From the NCBI RefSeq assembly GCF_000158475.2, contig NZ_KI392031.1, forward strand, positions 248,001 through 312,000: DNA of 64,000 nt, in the 5' to 3' direction. The notes under the pieces were generated by a model that made no database searches, was not told the origin of the DNA, and was given only the letters and a program-made list of their open reading frames with translations. Positions 1-8,600 of the stretch are shown here, piece by piece. The stretch's first letter is position 1. Each line of letters begins with the position of its first letter. The DNA comes from Oxalobacter paraformigenes (lineage in GTDB: Bacteria; Pseudomonadota; Gammaproteobacteria; Burkholderiales; Burkholderiaceae_D). The translations under genes and the position numbers were made by a program.

Positions 1-534
1 GGATGAACCGGACATAATCCGGTCTGTCGAAATGGCGATATCGTAAAGTTGCCCTGCCTCTGGCCGGTTAATTCATCCTGTTGGTTTCCGGACGGGGCTG
101 GATCGTTTGCTTTTGGCTTGCCGCCTGAAAGGATGTTCCGGAAAGCGGATGGCTTGTTTGAAAAAATAATGCGTTTATGCAGAAAGCGTCCCGGTTTCTG
201 AAGCGTTTTCTGTAAAACGGAAAACCGGATTGATGTCGCGCAAAGCGCCAGAGGATGAATTCTTTTGGATTTTCCGCTCTTTCCAGAGGCGGTGTCGCGG
301 ACGGAAAGTTTTGGCAAAGTCATTGGCCTTTTTAGGCGATTGACCGAAAATACGGATTTTTCAGGCGCTTTCGGTTGCGAAGCTTTTCAAGATGGGTTAT
401 ATAAAAAGGACGGAAGGAAGGTGGCTTTTTACAGAGGGAGGTGAAAATTTTTTTCAAGGATCGGAAGGTAAACGGCGCCGGGTGGCAGCCTGTTTTTTTC
501 AGTTTTGTTTGGTTAAAACCGGAGGATTGACAAT
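1..534. other. Leading stretch without a recognisable gene
   Basis: No convincing reading frame, RNA gene or repeat is visible here. The last part is the 5' region of the small membrane-protein gene and carries its ribosome site (GGAGG about 8 bases before the ATG at 535). A purine-rich GGGAGGTGAAAA near 435 looks like a ribosome site but is followed by no usable frame. Confidence 0.5.
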
Positions 535-867
535 ATGACTACCATTTTGATCTTGATTGCCTCTGCCCTGATTTTTGCGTGGGGCTGGCATCGTTTATAT
601 GCCTACAATATACGCAAGGGGTCGCGCAAGATGGTAGCGCATTTGCTGGGATTTCTGTTGGGCATGTTTCCCGCGCAGTTTTTCCTCTACGCCTGTTTTG
701 TTACCTTTCCCCCGCCGGAAATGAATACGCCGTCAACGGCAGCGGTCGTTGCTTTATGGGTGATCTTTTCCATAACGGTCGCCATGCTTTTTTATCTGAC
801 AACCCGTCCCATTCCGACGGAAGACAATAAAGGAATGGCTTTGCAGAACAAGAAACCGAAAATCTGA
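535..867 (+). CDS. Small inner-membrane protein of unknown function
   Basis: 110 residues with about three hydrophobic segments: residues 2-17, roughly 36-56 and 67-89. A basic patch (RKGSRK, about 27-32) follows the first segment, and the C-terminal tail is charged. No enzyme motif is seen and I do not recognise the family. The start is supported by GGAGG 8 bases upstream, and a rho-independent terminator follows at 901-928, so it is probably a single-gene unit. The next gene runs the opposite way. The gene is probably real; the function is unknown. Confidence 0.6.
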   Translation: MTTILILIASALIFAWGWHRLYAYNIRKGSRKMVAHLLGFLLGMFPAQFFLYACFVTFPPPEMNTPSTAAVVALWVIFSITVAMLFYLTTRPIPTEDNKGMALQNKKPKI

Positions 868-900
868 GGGAAGGTCAGCCGGTTGCGGCAATGTGGAAGA

Positions 901-928
901 AACGGGAGTTTCAATACTCCCGTTTTTT
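901..928 (+). terminator. Rho-independent terminator after the small membrane protein
   Basis: Arms AACGGGAGT (901-909) and ACTCCCGTT (916-924) enclose a 6-base loop and run into six T's. It lies in the narrow gap between two convergent genes and points at the plus-strand gene. Confidence 0.85.
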
Positions 929-950
929 GATGGCCCGGCGCAGTCTGTTT

Positions 951-1448
951 TTATCCCAGTCTTTTCAGGAAGGATTCCAGACAGTCGCCGACCTGGACCA
1001 GGCGGTTTTTCAGCCGGTGTTCGTCATTCACGAGGTAAAGGGTGCATGCTTTGTCGCGGCTGAAACGGATGACGTTTTCAACCGGAATCAGACTGTCCTG
1101 CCAGCCATGCACGATTTCGATAGCGTCTCCTGCGCATCCGAGCCGATAGGGCGGGTAACCGGGGATGTCGATAGCGGGAGCGAGCAGGAAAAGTCCCCTG
1201 ACAGGAATGGATGCGCTGGCTGTCATGGCAACCCAGCCGCCCATGCTTGACCCGACGAAAAATTGCGCCGGCCGTTTTTGACAGGATTCTTCGAGCAGTT
1301 GTACGCGGACTTCGGGATCGAAAGTGAAGGAATAATCCAGGCTTTCCACATCGTAGCCCATTCGCCGGGCGATGTCGGCCAGATAACGGATTTTCGTGCC
1401 CCAGGGGCCGCTTTCTTTGCCATGGATAAAATGAATCAATGGTTTCAT
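951..1448 (-). CDS. YqiA-like alpha/beta-hydrolase (esterase)
   Basis: 165 residues. Near the N-terminus is the oxyanion-hole type motif FIHGKESGPWG. The nucleophile elbow is GSSMGG, followed by LAPAID, an acid-loop candidate (HGWQDSLIP) and a C-terminal DEHRL histidine, giving a plausible Ser-Asp-His triad. Length and motifs match the compact YqiA/UPF0227 esterases that split short acyl esters; the natural substrate is unknown. I chose the ATG at 1448, with AGGAA about 12 bases upstream. The same frame stays open to 1895, but the extension looks like non-coding sequence. It is cytoplasmic and convergent with the gene before it. Confidence 0.8.
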   Translation of the reverse strand: MKPLIHFIHGKESGPWGTKIRYLADIARRMGYDVESLDYSFTFDPEVRVQLLEESCQKRPAQFFVGSSMGGWVAMTASASIPVRGLFLLAPAIDIPGYPPYRLGCAGDAIEIVHGWQDSLIPVENVIRFSRDKACTLYLVNDEHRLKNRLVQVGDCLESFLKRLG

Positions 1449-1791
1449 GAATTGATAGTGTTCCTGAATGGTCAGCGAGGTATTCAGCAAGGATTGTATG
1501 CTGAATGAACGGATTCTTGGCAGATAGATGAATAATTTTCTGTTTTGTTTGGCAGACAAGCGTTTATAAACGGATTTTTCGTCTTGTCTCAATGGTTTTT
1601 CCGCCAAATCGTGAAAATCTTGTGATGGAAACGAAACCGGACAGTCCGAATATATGCTAGGGTGAAACTGGAACGTTGACGGTTGTCGATGCAGACCGTT
1701 GAAACACGGATGAGACGGGGACGTTTTTTCCGGGCCAATGCAGACGGTCTTTTTCATTTTCCGGGCAGGCATGAAAGGAAAGGAGAGGGTA
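1449..1791. other. Divergent intergenic region
   Basis: About 340 bases between the 5' ends of the esterase gene (minus) and the flavin reductase gene (plus), so it should hold both promoters. I see no strong -35/-10 pair. Open frames running through it lack family resemblance. Confidence 0.45.
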
Positions 1792-2895
1792 ATGGAACTG
1801 AAATTGTTGACGCCTTTGAAGACAGGCGATGTCAAACTGGCCAATCGCGTTGTGATGGCGCCGCTGACCCGTTGCCGGACAGCGGAACCGGACAATGTGC
1901 CGACAGAGCTGAATGCCGAATATTATGCGCAACGGGCTTCTGCCGGACTGATTATTTCCGAAGCGACACAGATATCGCGTTCCGGGCAGGGTTATGCCGG
2001 TTCTGCGGGCCTTTATACCGACGCGCAGGAAGCGGGATGGAAAAAAGTGGTCGATGCCGTCCATGCCAAAGGCGGAAAAATGTCCGCGCAGCTGTGGCAT
2101 GTGGGGCGCATGTCGCATGCCTATTTTCAGGAAAAGGGCGGTGCTCCCGTCGCTCCATCGGCTATTGCGGCAGAAGGCTCCAAATGCAATATCGTTTTGG
2201 ACAATGGAACGCATGCCTTTGTACCCTGCGACAAGCCGCGCGCGTTATCCATAGAGGAAATCGGAAAAATTGTCGGACAGTATCGGGATTCAGCCGCCCG
2301 GGCTGTCAGGGCCGGTTTCGATTTTGTCGAGGAGCACGCCGCAAACGGTTATTTGCTTCAGCAGTTTCAGGCAACCAATACCAACCGGCGCACGGACAAG
2401 TACGGTGGGCCGCTGGTCAACCGGGCCAGACTGACGCTGGAAGTGCTTGACGCCATGCTGGAAGTCGTCGATAAGGAGAAACTGGGCGTCAGGCTTTCGC
2501 CTTATTTCAACATCAATGGCATTGCCGATGCCGAACCGGAACAGATGGCCCTGTATCTGGCTGATGAATTCAGCAAACGCGGCATTGCTTACTTGAGTAT
2601 TGCGGAACCGAGCTGGGTCGGCGGCATTTCATTGACGGAAACGTTCAAGAAGAAGATCCGGGAGGCTTTTTCCGGCGTTCTGATTTATGCGGGCGAATAT
2701 ACGCCGGAAAAAGCGGAAGAGGCCGTAAATAGCGGACTGGCCGATGCGATCGGTTTCGGACGTTTGTATATCGCCAATCCGGATCTGGTCGAACGCATCC
2801 GGCAGGGTGGCCCGTACAATGTGCCCGATCGTTCAACTTTTTACACGGCAGGAAGCAAGGGGTACACGGATTATCCGGCACTGTCGAAAACCTGA
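1792..2895 (+). CDS. Old yellow enzyme family NAD(P)H:flavin oxidoreductase (NemA-like)
   Basis: 367 residues. FMN-dependent TIM-barrel reductase of the OYE/NemA group, which reduces activated alkenes, nitro compounds or maleimides with NAD(P)H. Visible markers: RVVMAPLTRCR near the N-terminus, the EATQIS strand, LWHVGR, the ligand-binding pair in EEHAANGYLLQQF (His and Asn three apart), NTNRRTDKYGG, and the C-terminal GFGRLYIANPDL phosphate-binding segment. The start at 1792 has AGGAGAGGG just upstream; an upstream ATG at 1738 is in frame but adds non-conserved residues. It looks monocistronic. The physiological substrate cannot be told from sequence. Confidence 0.9.
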   Translation: MELKLLTPLKTGDVKLANRVVMAPLTRCRTAEPDNVPTELNAEYYAQRASAGLIISEATQISRSGQGYAGSAGLYTDAQEAGWKKVVDAVHAKGGKMSAQLWHVGRMSHAYFQEKGGAPVAPSAIAAEGSKCNIVLDNGTHAFVPCDKPRALSIEEIGKIVGQYRDSAARAVRAGFDFVEEHAANGYLLQQFQATNTNRRTDKYGGPLVNRARLTLEVLDAMLEVVDKEKLGVRLSPYFNINGIADAEPEQMALYLADEFSKRGIAYLSIAEPSWVGGISLTETFKKKIREAFSGVLIYAGEYTPEKAEEAVNSGLADAIGFGRLYIANPDLVERIRQGGPYNVPDRSTFYTAGSKGYTDYPALSKT

Positions 2896-3013
2896 AAACA
2901 GGATGTTGAAAGAAGCGTGCGATTGCGAACAATAGACGGCAAGATAAATGAAGATTGTTACAACTGTTACATTTTAGCCGGTCAACCGGGTCAACCTTTA
3001 TGGAGAAGTGTCC

Positions 3014-3040
3014 GTTAATAGTCGTGATCCAGTCGGATTA
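3014..3040 (+). repeat. Leader copy 1, duplicated upstream of small exported protein A
   Basis: A 27-base element beginning GTTAAT and ending GTCGGATT recurs at 4336-4362 with about 21-22 identical positions, at nearly the same distance from the start codon (62 and 61 bases). Conservation outside the coding region suggests a shared promoter or 5'-UTR element inherited by tandem duplication. Confidence 0.6.
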
Positions 3041-3075
3041 CTATTGTTTTAAAAATCACATAAAGGAAATGACAA

Positions 3076-3261
3076 ATGAAGAAAATTATCGCTATCCTGA
3101 TCTCCGGTTTGTTCGCTTCTGCCGCTTTTGCTGCTGCTCCCGCTGCTGAAAAAGCACCGGTTGCTCCTGTAAAAGCTGACAAAATGGCGCCTGCCGCTGA
3201 CAAAATGGCACCCGCTGCTGATAAGGCCGCTCCAGCTGAAAAAGCGCCTGCCAAGAAATAA
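3076..3261 (+). CDS. Small exported Ala/Pro/Lys-rich protein A
   Basis: 61 residues. A clear Sec signal peptide (MKK, hydrophobic core, cleavage near SAAFA-AAP at about residue 20) is followed by a roughly 40-residue low-complexity tail of A, P, K and D with a direct repeat of KMAPAAD. The mature peptide is probably disordered and periplasmic or secreted. The start has AAAGGAAATG upstream and a strong terminator follows, so it is its own transcription unit. It is paralogous to the gene at 4397: the signal peptides are nearly identical and the leaders match. Function unknown. The composition resembles small Ala/Lys-rich envelope proteins, but no family is assigned. Confidence 0.75.
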   Translation: MKKIIAILISGLFASAAFAAAPAAEKAPVAPVKADKMAPAADKMAPAADKAAPAEKAPAKK

Positions 3262-3276
3262 TTTTCCGGCTTTTGT

Positions 3277-3307
3277 AAAAAAGGCAGGCATGAAGCCTGC
3301 CTTTTTT
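3277..3307 (+). terminator. Terminator after small exported protein A
   Basis: GGCAGGC (3283-3289) and GCCTGCC (3295-3301) form a stem with a 5-base loop, preceded by A's and followed by six T's. The A-tract means it could also work in reverse. Confidence 0.85.
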
Positions 3308-4335
3308 CATGCGTGAAATAATGGATGGGAAAATGGGTATCGCCTGATATTCTCTCTTAAAGGCAGGGATTCCGGTCGATATCGGTACTGATGAATCAGG
3401 TCACAGGCGGATTCCGGTTTCAATACGGGCGCTCCCCTTCCCGCTCGCAGGCTGAAACAGGTTGTCCCTGCCCGCGCATTTAATGCCGCATTACGAACGG
3501 CATTGGGCGCGAATCCGGTTTGGGGCGGACTTTGCGTTCATCCTGACATGGCGGGGCGCAGGTTACGATGGCGCGATTGGAGAAAACCCGTTCGCTCATA
3601 ATGGACTGGTGATACCGGATATGGCGTTCTGGTAGGCGGCAAGGCTCACGGTTATAGGTAGCTGTTTCCGGAGCCGGTCTGTCGGCTTTCTTCCGGGCTG
3701 GTCCGGTACCGGATGCAGGGAAACGCGTTATACCGGTACCATTTTCCCGGATTGTGGCGCAGGCTGAAAAAGGTGACGGAAACGCTTGCTTGTTTTGGCG
3801 GCAAGGCTGTTGCATGGGCGATTTTGAACCGGCCGCCCTGAAATGCGGAGAAGCGGGCGGTAGGGCCGACTGCCGGCCAGGGCATGTGCCCGGAAACCGG
3901 TCAGTGGAAACGTGCCCGTTGGCCATTTGCCACCGGGCTGGACTTCGCCTGCTTTACGGTCTTCCCGGTTATGGATGCGGCGGGCAGGGCAATGTATGGA
4001 TGGTCCGGTTTGGGAAAACGGGAGAAGAGAACGAGAAACAGTATCGGGAGGTTCGCGAGGACGTTTACTGTGGACGGATGTGGCAGATGGGCGGTTGGCC
4101 TGCGGGCAGGGTTCTGGCCCGTTTTCCGGCATGTCGGCATACGTACTGACTGGCTCGGGGGAGTGCGGTGGGCCGATGGCGGGAAATCTGCCCGTTTCGG
4201 CGGATTTTAGTGCTGGGAAGTTTGCGCGTCCGGCTAAAGGGAGGGTTTTCGGTGAGATATTTCTGCTTTACAGGCAGCGCCCAAGACTCAACAAAAATAT
4301 TTCAGGAAGCTGTCAACCGTCCTGGAAACTGGCGC
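3308..4335. other. About 1 kb spacer without a supported gene
   Basis: Several overlapping open frames of 110-150 codons run on both strands. Their translations are rich in Cys, Trp, Arg and Gly, carry no recognisable domain, conflict with one another and lack good ribosome sites. I read the openness as a base-composition effect. The sequence lies between two tandem paralogues that each carry their own leader, so it may be decayed or inserted DNA. No RNA gene or repeat is recognised. Confidence 0.45.
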
Positions 4336-4362
4336 GTTAATGGTTCTAATCCAATCGGATTG
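4336..4362 (+). repeat. Leader copy 2, upstream of small exported protein B
   Basis: Second copy of the 27-base element at 3014-3040. It shares GTTAAT at its start and TCGGATT near its end and is placed 61 bases before the start codon at 4397. Confidence 0.6.
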
Positions 4363-4396
4363 AACGTTTTCTACACTACCTTTAAGGATTTTGAAA

Positions 4397-4645
4397 ATGA
4401 AAAAATTAGTTGCTATCCTGGTTTCCGGTCTGTTCGCTTCTGCCGCTTTCGCTGCGGCTCCTGCCGCGCCTGCTCAAAAAGCCGCTCCTGTCGCTGAAAA
4501 AGCGGCTCCGGCACCGGTAGCTGAAAAAGCCGCTCCTGCCAAAAAAGCGAAAAAAGCCAAAAAAGCCAAAAAAGAAGTAAAGAAGGAAGTCAAGGTTGAA
4601 GAAAAAACGGTTGCTCCGGCGCCAGCTGTAAAACCGGCCAAGTAA
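4397..4645 (+). CDS. Small exported Ala/Pro/Lys-rich protein B
   Basis: 82 residues. The signal peptide differs from that of protein A by only a few conservative changes, with cleavage near AAFA-AAP. The mature part has an A/P-rich half with repeated VAEKAAP and PVAEKA units, then a strongly basic KKAKKAKK-type block, a KKEVKKEV segment and an A/P/K tail. The predicted product is a highly basic, disordered periplasmic or surface peptide. AAGGAT lies 7 bases before the ATG. An in-frame TTG two codons upstream is less likely. A hairpin terminator follows. Tandem paralogue of the 3076 gene; function unknown. Confidence 0.75.
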   Translation: MKKLVAILVSGLFASAAFAAAPAAPAQKAAPVAEKAAPAPVAEKAAPAKKAKKAKKAKKEVKKEVKVEEKTVAPAPAVKPAK

Positions 4646-4664
4646 CCGGTTTCGCCGGGCTGTG

Positions 4665-4692
4665 AAAAAGCGGGATTCGTCCCGCTTTTTTT
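4665..4692 (+). terminator. Terminator after small exported protein B
   Basis: AAAAAGCGGGA and TCCCGCTTTTT arms with a TTCG tetraloop and a run of T's, a textbook intrinsic terminator. It abuts the ATG at 4693, which argues that the next gene starts later, at the GTG at 4738. Confidence 0.9.
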
Positions 4693-4737
4693 ATGCCGTT
4701 CAGGTTAGAATCGAGTTTTCTGAAATGGAGAAAAGCC

Positions 4738-5187
4738 GTGCCCAGATCAGTTTGTGTTGTTTTCGCTTTTTTGTTGATGGCATGCCCTTTATCGAAGAGC
4801 TTCGGCGCCGCTTCGGATGAGGGCCGTTTCAAAACAGTCCGTCTGAAGGCGGGCAAGCAGATTATTCATGCCGAAGTGGCCGCTACAGAGGCAGAACGCG
4901 AACGCGGATTGATGTACCGGAAATTTCTGCCGGAAAACAGCGGCATGCTTTTTGTATTCGACAGGCCCGCACGATCGTGCATGTGGATGAAAAATACCGC
5001 GATTCCCCTTTCTGTCGCTTTCATTGACGGCAAGGGAACCATTGTGAACATTGAGGAAATGGAGCCGTTTACTACCGAGTCGCACTGTAGCGCGGGATGG
5101 ATCCGTTATGCCTTGGAAATGAATGCGACATGGTTCGACAGGAACGGGGTGAAATCCGGGAGCCGGATAGGCGGGTTGCCGGAATAG
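4738..5187 (+). CDS. DUF192 family exported protein
   Basis: 149 residues from the GTG at 4738 (AATGGAGAAAA upstream). An alternative ATG at 4693 is in frame but sits on the preceding terminator. The N-terminus is a signal sequence with a possible lipobox (LMAC). The DUF192 domain follows, with the family signatures RERGLMYR, GMLFVFD, MWMKNT, PLSVAFID and ALEMNATWF. DUF192 proteins are small beta-barrel proteins, exported or periplasmic, of no settled function. Nothing nearby suggests a partner. Confidence 0.85.
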   Translation: MPRSVCVVFAFLLMACPLSKSFGAASDEGRFKTVRLKAGKQIIHAEVAATEAERERGLMYRKFLPENSGMLFVFDRPARSCMWMKNTAIPLSVAFIDGKGTIVNIEEMEPFTTESHCSAGWIRYALEMNATWFDRNGVKSGSRIGGLPE

Positions 5188-5609
5188 TCCGTTTTTGTTC
5201 CCGGCCTGAGGGGTTTCCCTTCTGTCTGTCTTTTTTCCCGGCAAGCCAGTCTGGCCGCTTCCGGTCTGCTGGCGTATGTCGCTTTTCGCTTGCCGTTTTT
5301 TGCAGCCGAACCGCTTTCCCGTTCAGGTCTTTTGTTGACTGGCGTCAAGACCCGACTGATGTTTGAGGGAATAATGGATTGCAAACGTTGGAAAAAGGTT
5401 AATGTTTCTTTCCGGGAAATCCTGGCTGCCACATCTGACGGGTTCCCTGTAAATACAAATGCCGGATTCCGGTTTTGTCAGAATAAAGGCACAGAACGCA
5501 GCTTATAGTGTCCAATATACGTCCTTTGGACTTTTCAGTGCCCGGACGATGTCTGCAGAACGGCATTGCGGTCATTTTATAGCCTGGTTTTTACGTAGGT
5601 GTCCTGAAG
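5188..5609. other. Intergenic region upstream of the GGDEF-EAL gene
   Basis: About 420 bases with no supported gene. Short open frames on both strands overlap one another and resemble no family. The 3' end carries AGGTG about 9 bases before the ATG at 5610. Confidence 0.45.
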
Positions 5610-5625
5610 ATGAAACTGGATCCGG

Positions 5626-5634
5626 AAAAAAAAA
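5626..5634 (+). other. Nine-adenine homopolymer at the 5' end of the GGDEF-EAL gene
   Basis: Nine A's separate an ATG at 5610, which has a good upstream AGGTG, from the long reading frame, which is displaced by one base. Removing one A would give a continuous N-terminus starting MKLDPEKKLGKPGKK. The tract could be a slippage or phase-variation site, a sequencing error, or irrelevant if translation starts at the TTG at 5635. Confidence 0.55.
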
Positions 5635-8600
5635 TTGGGCAAGCCAGGCAAAAAGTTCCCTCCTGTCTTGCGACTGATTCTGCTTTTTCTCCCTGTTGCC
5701 CTGCTGATTTGTGGCGGCGGCTATTTGTATTACCTTTCGCAGTTGCGTTTCATCCATGAACAGAACCGCAAAATGGAACATGAAACGGTGCTGGTCGGTG
5801 TGGTGTCGATCAACCGGAGTCTTGAGTATGTTATGCAGGATGTGCGGGTTTTGTATTCCAATACCGATTTCAAGAACATGCTGGATCTGCCCGACAGAAG
5901 CAATATAGACAATGTCGCCACAGACTGGATAGGCTTTGCCGAGGCCAAGCAGGTCTATCAGAAAATACGCTGGATAGACGAACGGGGGATCGAACGGCTG
6001 CGCGTCAATTATGCGGATAAAAAAGCCTTTGTCGTTCCTGAAAACCGTTTGCAGGACAGAAGGGAACGCTATTTTTTCGAGGATACCAATGCGCTTGAGG
6101 AAGGGGAGATGTACGTTTCCCCGCTTGACCTGAACATTGAAAACGACCGGATTGAAAGACCGTTTGTTCCGACCATCCGTTTCGGCATGCCTGTTTTCAA
6201 CAGCAAGGGACAGAAGAAAGGCATTTTGCTTTTGAATTATTATGCCGCTTCCATGCTCAAACGCTTCGAACAGTTGACCAGCATGCGGGGCAATGCCGCC
6301 TGGCTCGTCAACCGGAACGGTTACTGGCTGAGAGGGCCTTCGAATGCGGATGAATTCGGATTCATGTTCGACAACCATGACCTGAGCATGGCGGCCCGGT
6401 ATCCGCAGGCATGGGAACGCATCAGGAATGCGGAAGAAGGCCAGTTTGTCACACGTGACGGTTTATGGTCTTTCAACACGCTTACCCCGCTCATGGCCGG
6501 GACGAAAACCAGTACGGGCAGCAGCGAGATTTTTTCGGGAGGACAGGGAGCGCAGGATGTCAGTTCGTACAAATGGAAAGTCGTTACGCTTCTGCCTCTG
6601 AGCGCTTATAACGCCGATCTGCTTTATTGGGGAACCAAGGTGGTCGCCATATCGCTGGCGCTTCTGGCTCTGTTCTTTCTGGGTATCCTGTTTATGGTTC
6701 GTTTGCAGGAAATGAGAAACCAGTTGCTGCTTAATCTGGAAAAACGGGTTGAAGAGCGGACGGAAGATCTGAACAAGGTCAACGCCGTTCTGGCCCAGAG
6801 CGAAGCCCGGTTGAAAAGCGTGTTTGACAACATTCCCGATCTGATCTGGCTGAAAAATACAGCGGGAGTCTATCTGACTTGTAATCGGGCGTTCGAAAAC
6901 TTTTTCGATCTGGAGGAAAACCGGATTATCGGCAAAACCGACGCCGGTCTGCCCACAGACCGGCAGGCAGACATGCTTCGTCCGGAAGGCAGCCGGATTA
7001 TCGAAGAAGGAAAGCCGGAAGTCATGGAACAATGGGTGACGAATGTCCAGACCGGGAAACGCGTTTTTTTCGATGTTATCAAGGCGCCCGTCAAAACGCC
7101 GGACGGGCGTTTGATCGGTGTGCTGGGGATTGCAAGAGACATTACCCGCCGGAAAGAAGACGAGGAAAAACTGCAACTGGCGGCACTGGTCTATAAAAAT
7201 TCCAGCGAAGCCATTCTGATTACTAATGCCAAAAACGAGATTCTGGCTGTCAATCCCGCTTTTGAACGGATTACCGGCTATACCCCGGCGGAAATCATGG
7301 GAAAGGACCCAAAAATTTTGAGTTCCGGCCGGCAGGACAAGGCGTTTTACAAGGCAATGTGGGATGCATTGGGCAAAAAGGGATTCTGGCGGGGCGAATT
7401 GTGGAACCGGAAAAAAAACGGCGAAGTCTATCTGGCATGGCTGACGATCAATGTCGTTTATAACGAGGACGGTTCCGTTCGCTATTATGTGGAATTGTCC
7501 AACGACTTCACCGAAAAGAAAGAAGCGGAAGACATGATCTGGCGACAGGCCAATTTCGATTTTCTGACCGGTTTGCCGAATCGCCGGATGTTGCTTGACC
7601 GCTTGCAGCAGGAAATCGTCAAGGTCAATCAGTCCGGCAAGAAGCTGGCGCTGCTTTTTCTGGATCTGGATAATTTCAAGGATGTCAACGATACGCTGGG
7701 ACACGATATGGGTGACCTGCTTTTGGTCGATGTGGCCGGACGCCTGAATGAATGTGTTCGCGAAATCGATACGGTTTCCCGTCTGGGCGGTGACGAATTC
7801 GCCGTCATTTTGACGGAATTGTCCGATTTGAGGATAGCGGAAACCGTTACGCAATGCATGTTGCGTTCGCTGGCACAGCCTTACCGTCTGGATGGAGAAA
7901 TCGCTTACCTGAGCGCCAGCATTGGCATGACGGTTTATCCTGACGATGGAACCGGAATCGAAACGCTTCAGAAAAATGCCGATCAGGCCCTGTATGCCGC
8001 CAAACAGGCGGGACGCAACCGGATGAGTTATTTTACCGCTTCCATGCAGGCGGCAGCGCAGAACCGCATCAGGCTGGCAAACGATATGCGGATCGCTGTT
8101 GAAGAGCATCAGTTCGAAATGCTGTATCAGCCTATTGTCGAGCTGGGAACCGGAAAGATACACAAGGCGGAAGCGCTGATACGCTGGCATCATCCGTTGC
8201 GCGGCATTGTCAGTCCGGCAGAATTCATTTCCATTGCGGAAGAAACGGGACTGATCCTGACGATTTCGGACTGGGCGTTCCGGGAAGTGGCGCGGGAAGT
8301 CGGACGCTGGCGCGAAAGGTATTATCCCGGTTTCCAGATCAGTTTCAATATTTCACCGGCCCTGTTCCAGAGCAAGACCGATTATTCTGACTGGTTTGAC
8401 GAGCTTGCCAGGCTGAAGGCGCCGGGCAGCAGTATCGTCATGGAGATTACCGAAGGTGTCTTGCTGGTTTCGAACTGGCAGGTTATTGCGCAACTGACGG
8501 AATTTCACCGGCATGGTATGGAAATCGCACTGGACGATTTCGGTACCGGGTATTCGTCTCTTTCCTATCTTAAAAAATTCGAGATCGATTATCTGAAAAT

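Noticed and set aside
1449-1895. N-terminal extension of the YqiA-like esterase
   Set aside because: The translation lacks any feature and the domain begins right at the ATG at 1448.
3480-4340. Cluster of overlapping frames of 110-150 codons on both strands
   Set aside because: Mutually conflicting, Cys/Arg/Trp-rich, without ribosome sites or recognisable motifs.
4693-4737. ATG at 4693 for the DUF192 protein
   Set aside because: It abuts a strong terminator and adds residues ahead of a good signal peptide; the GTG at 4738 has a ribosome site.
6463-8193. 576-codon open frame on the minus strand
   Set aside because: Lies fully antisense to the GGDEF-EAL gene, whose domains are clear; the antisense translation shows no family.
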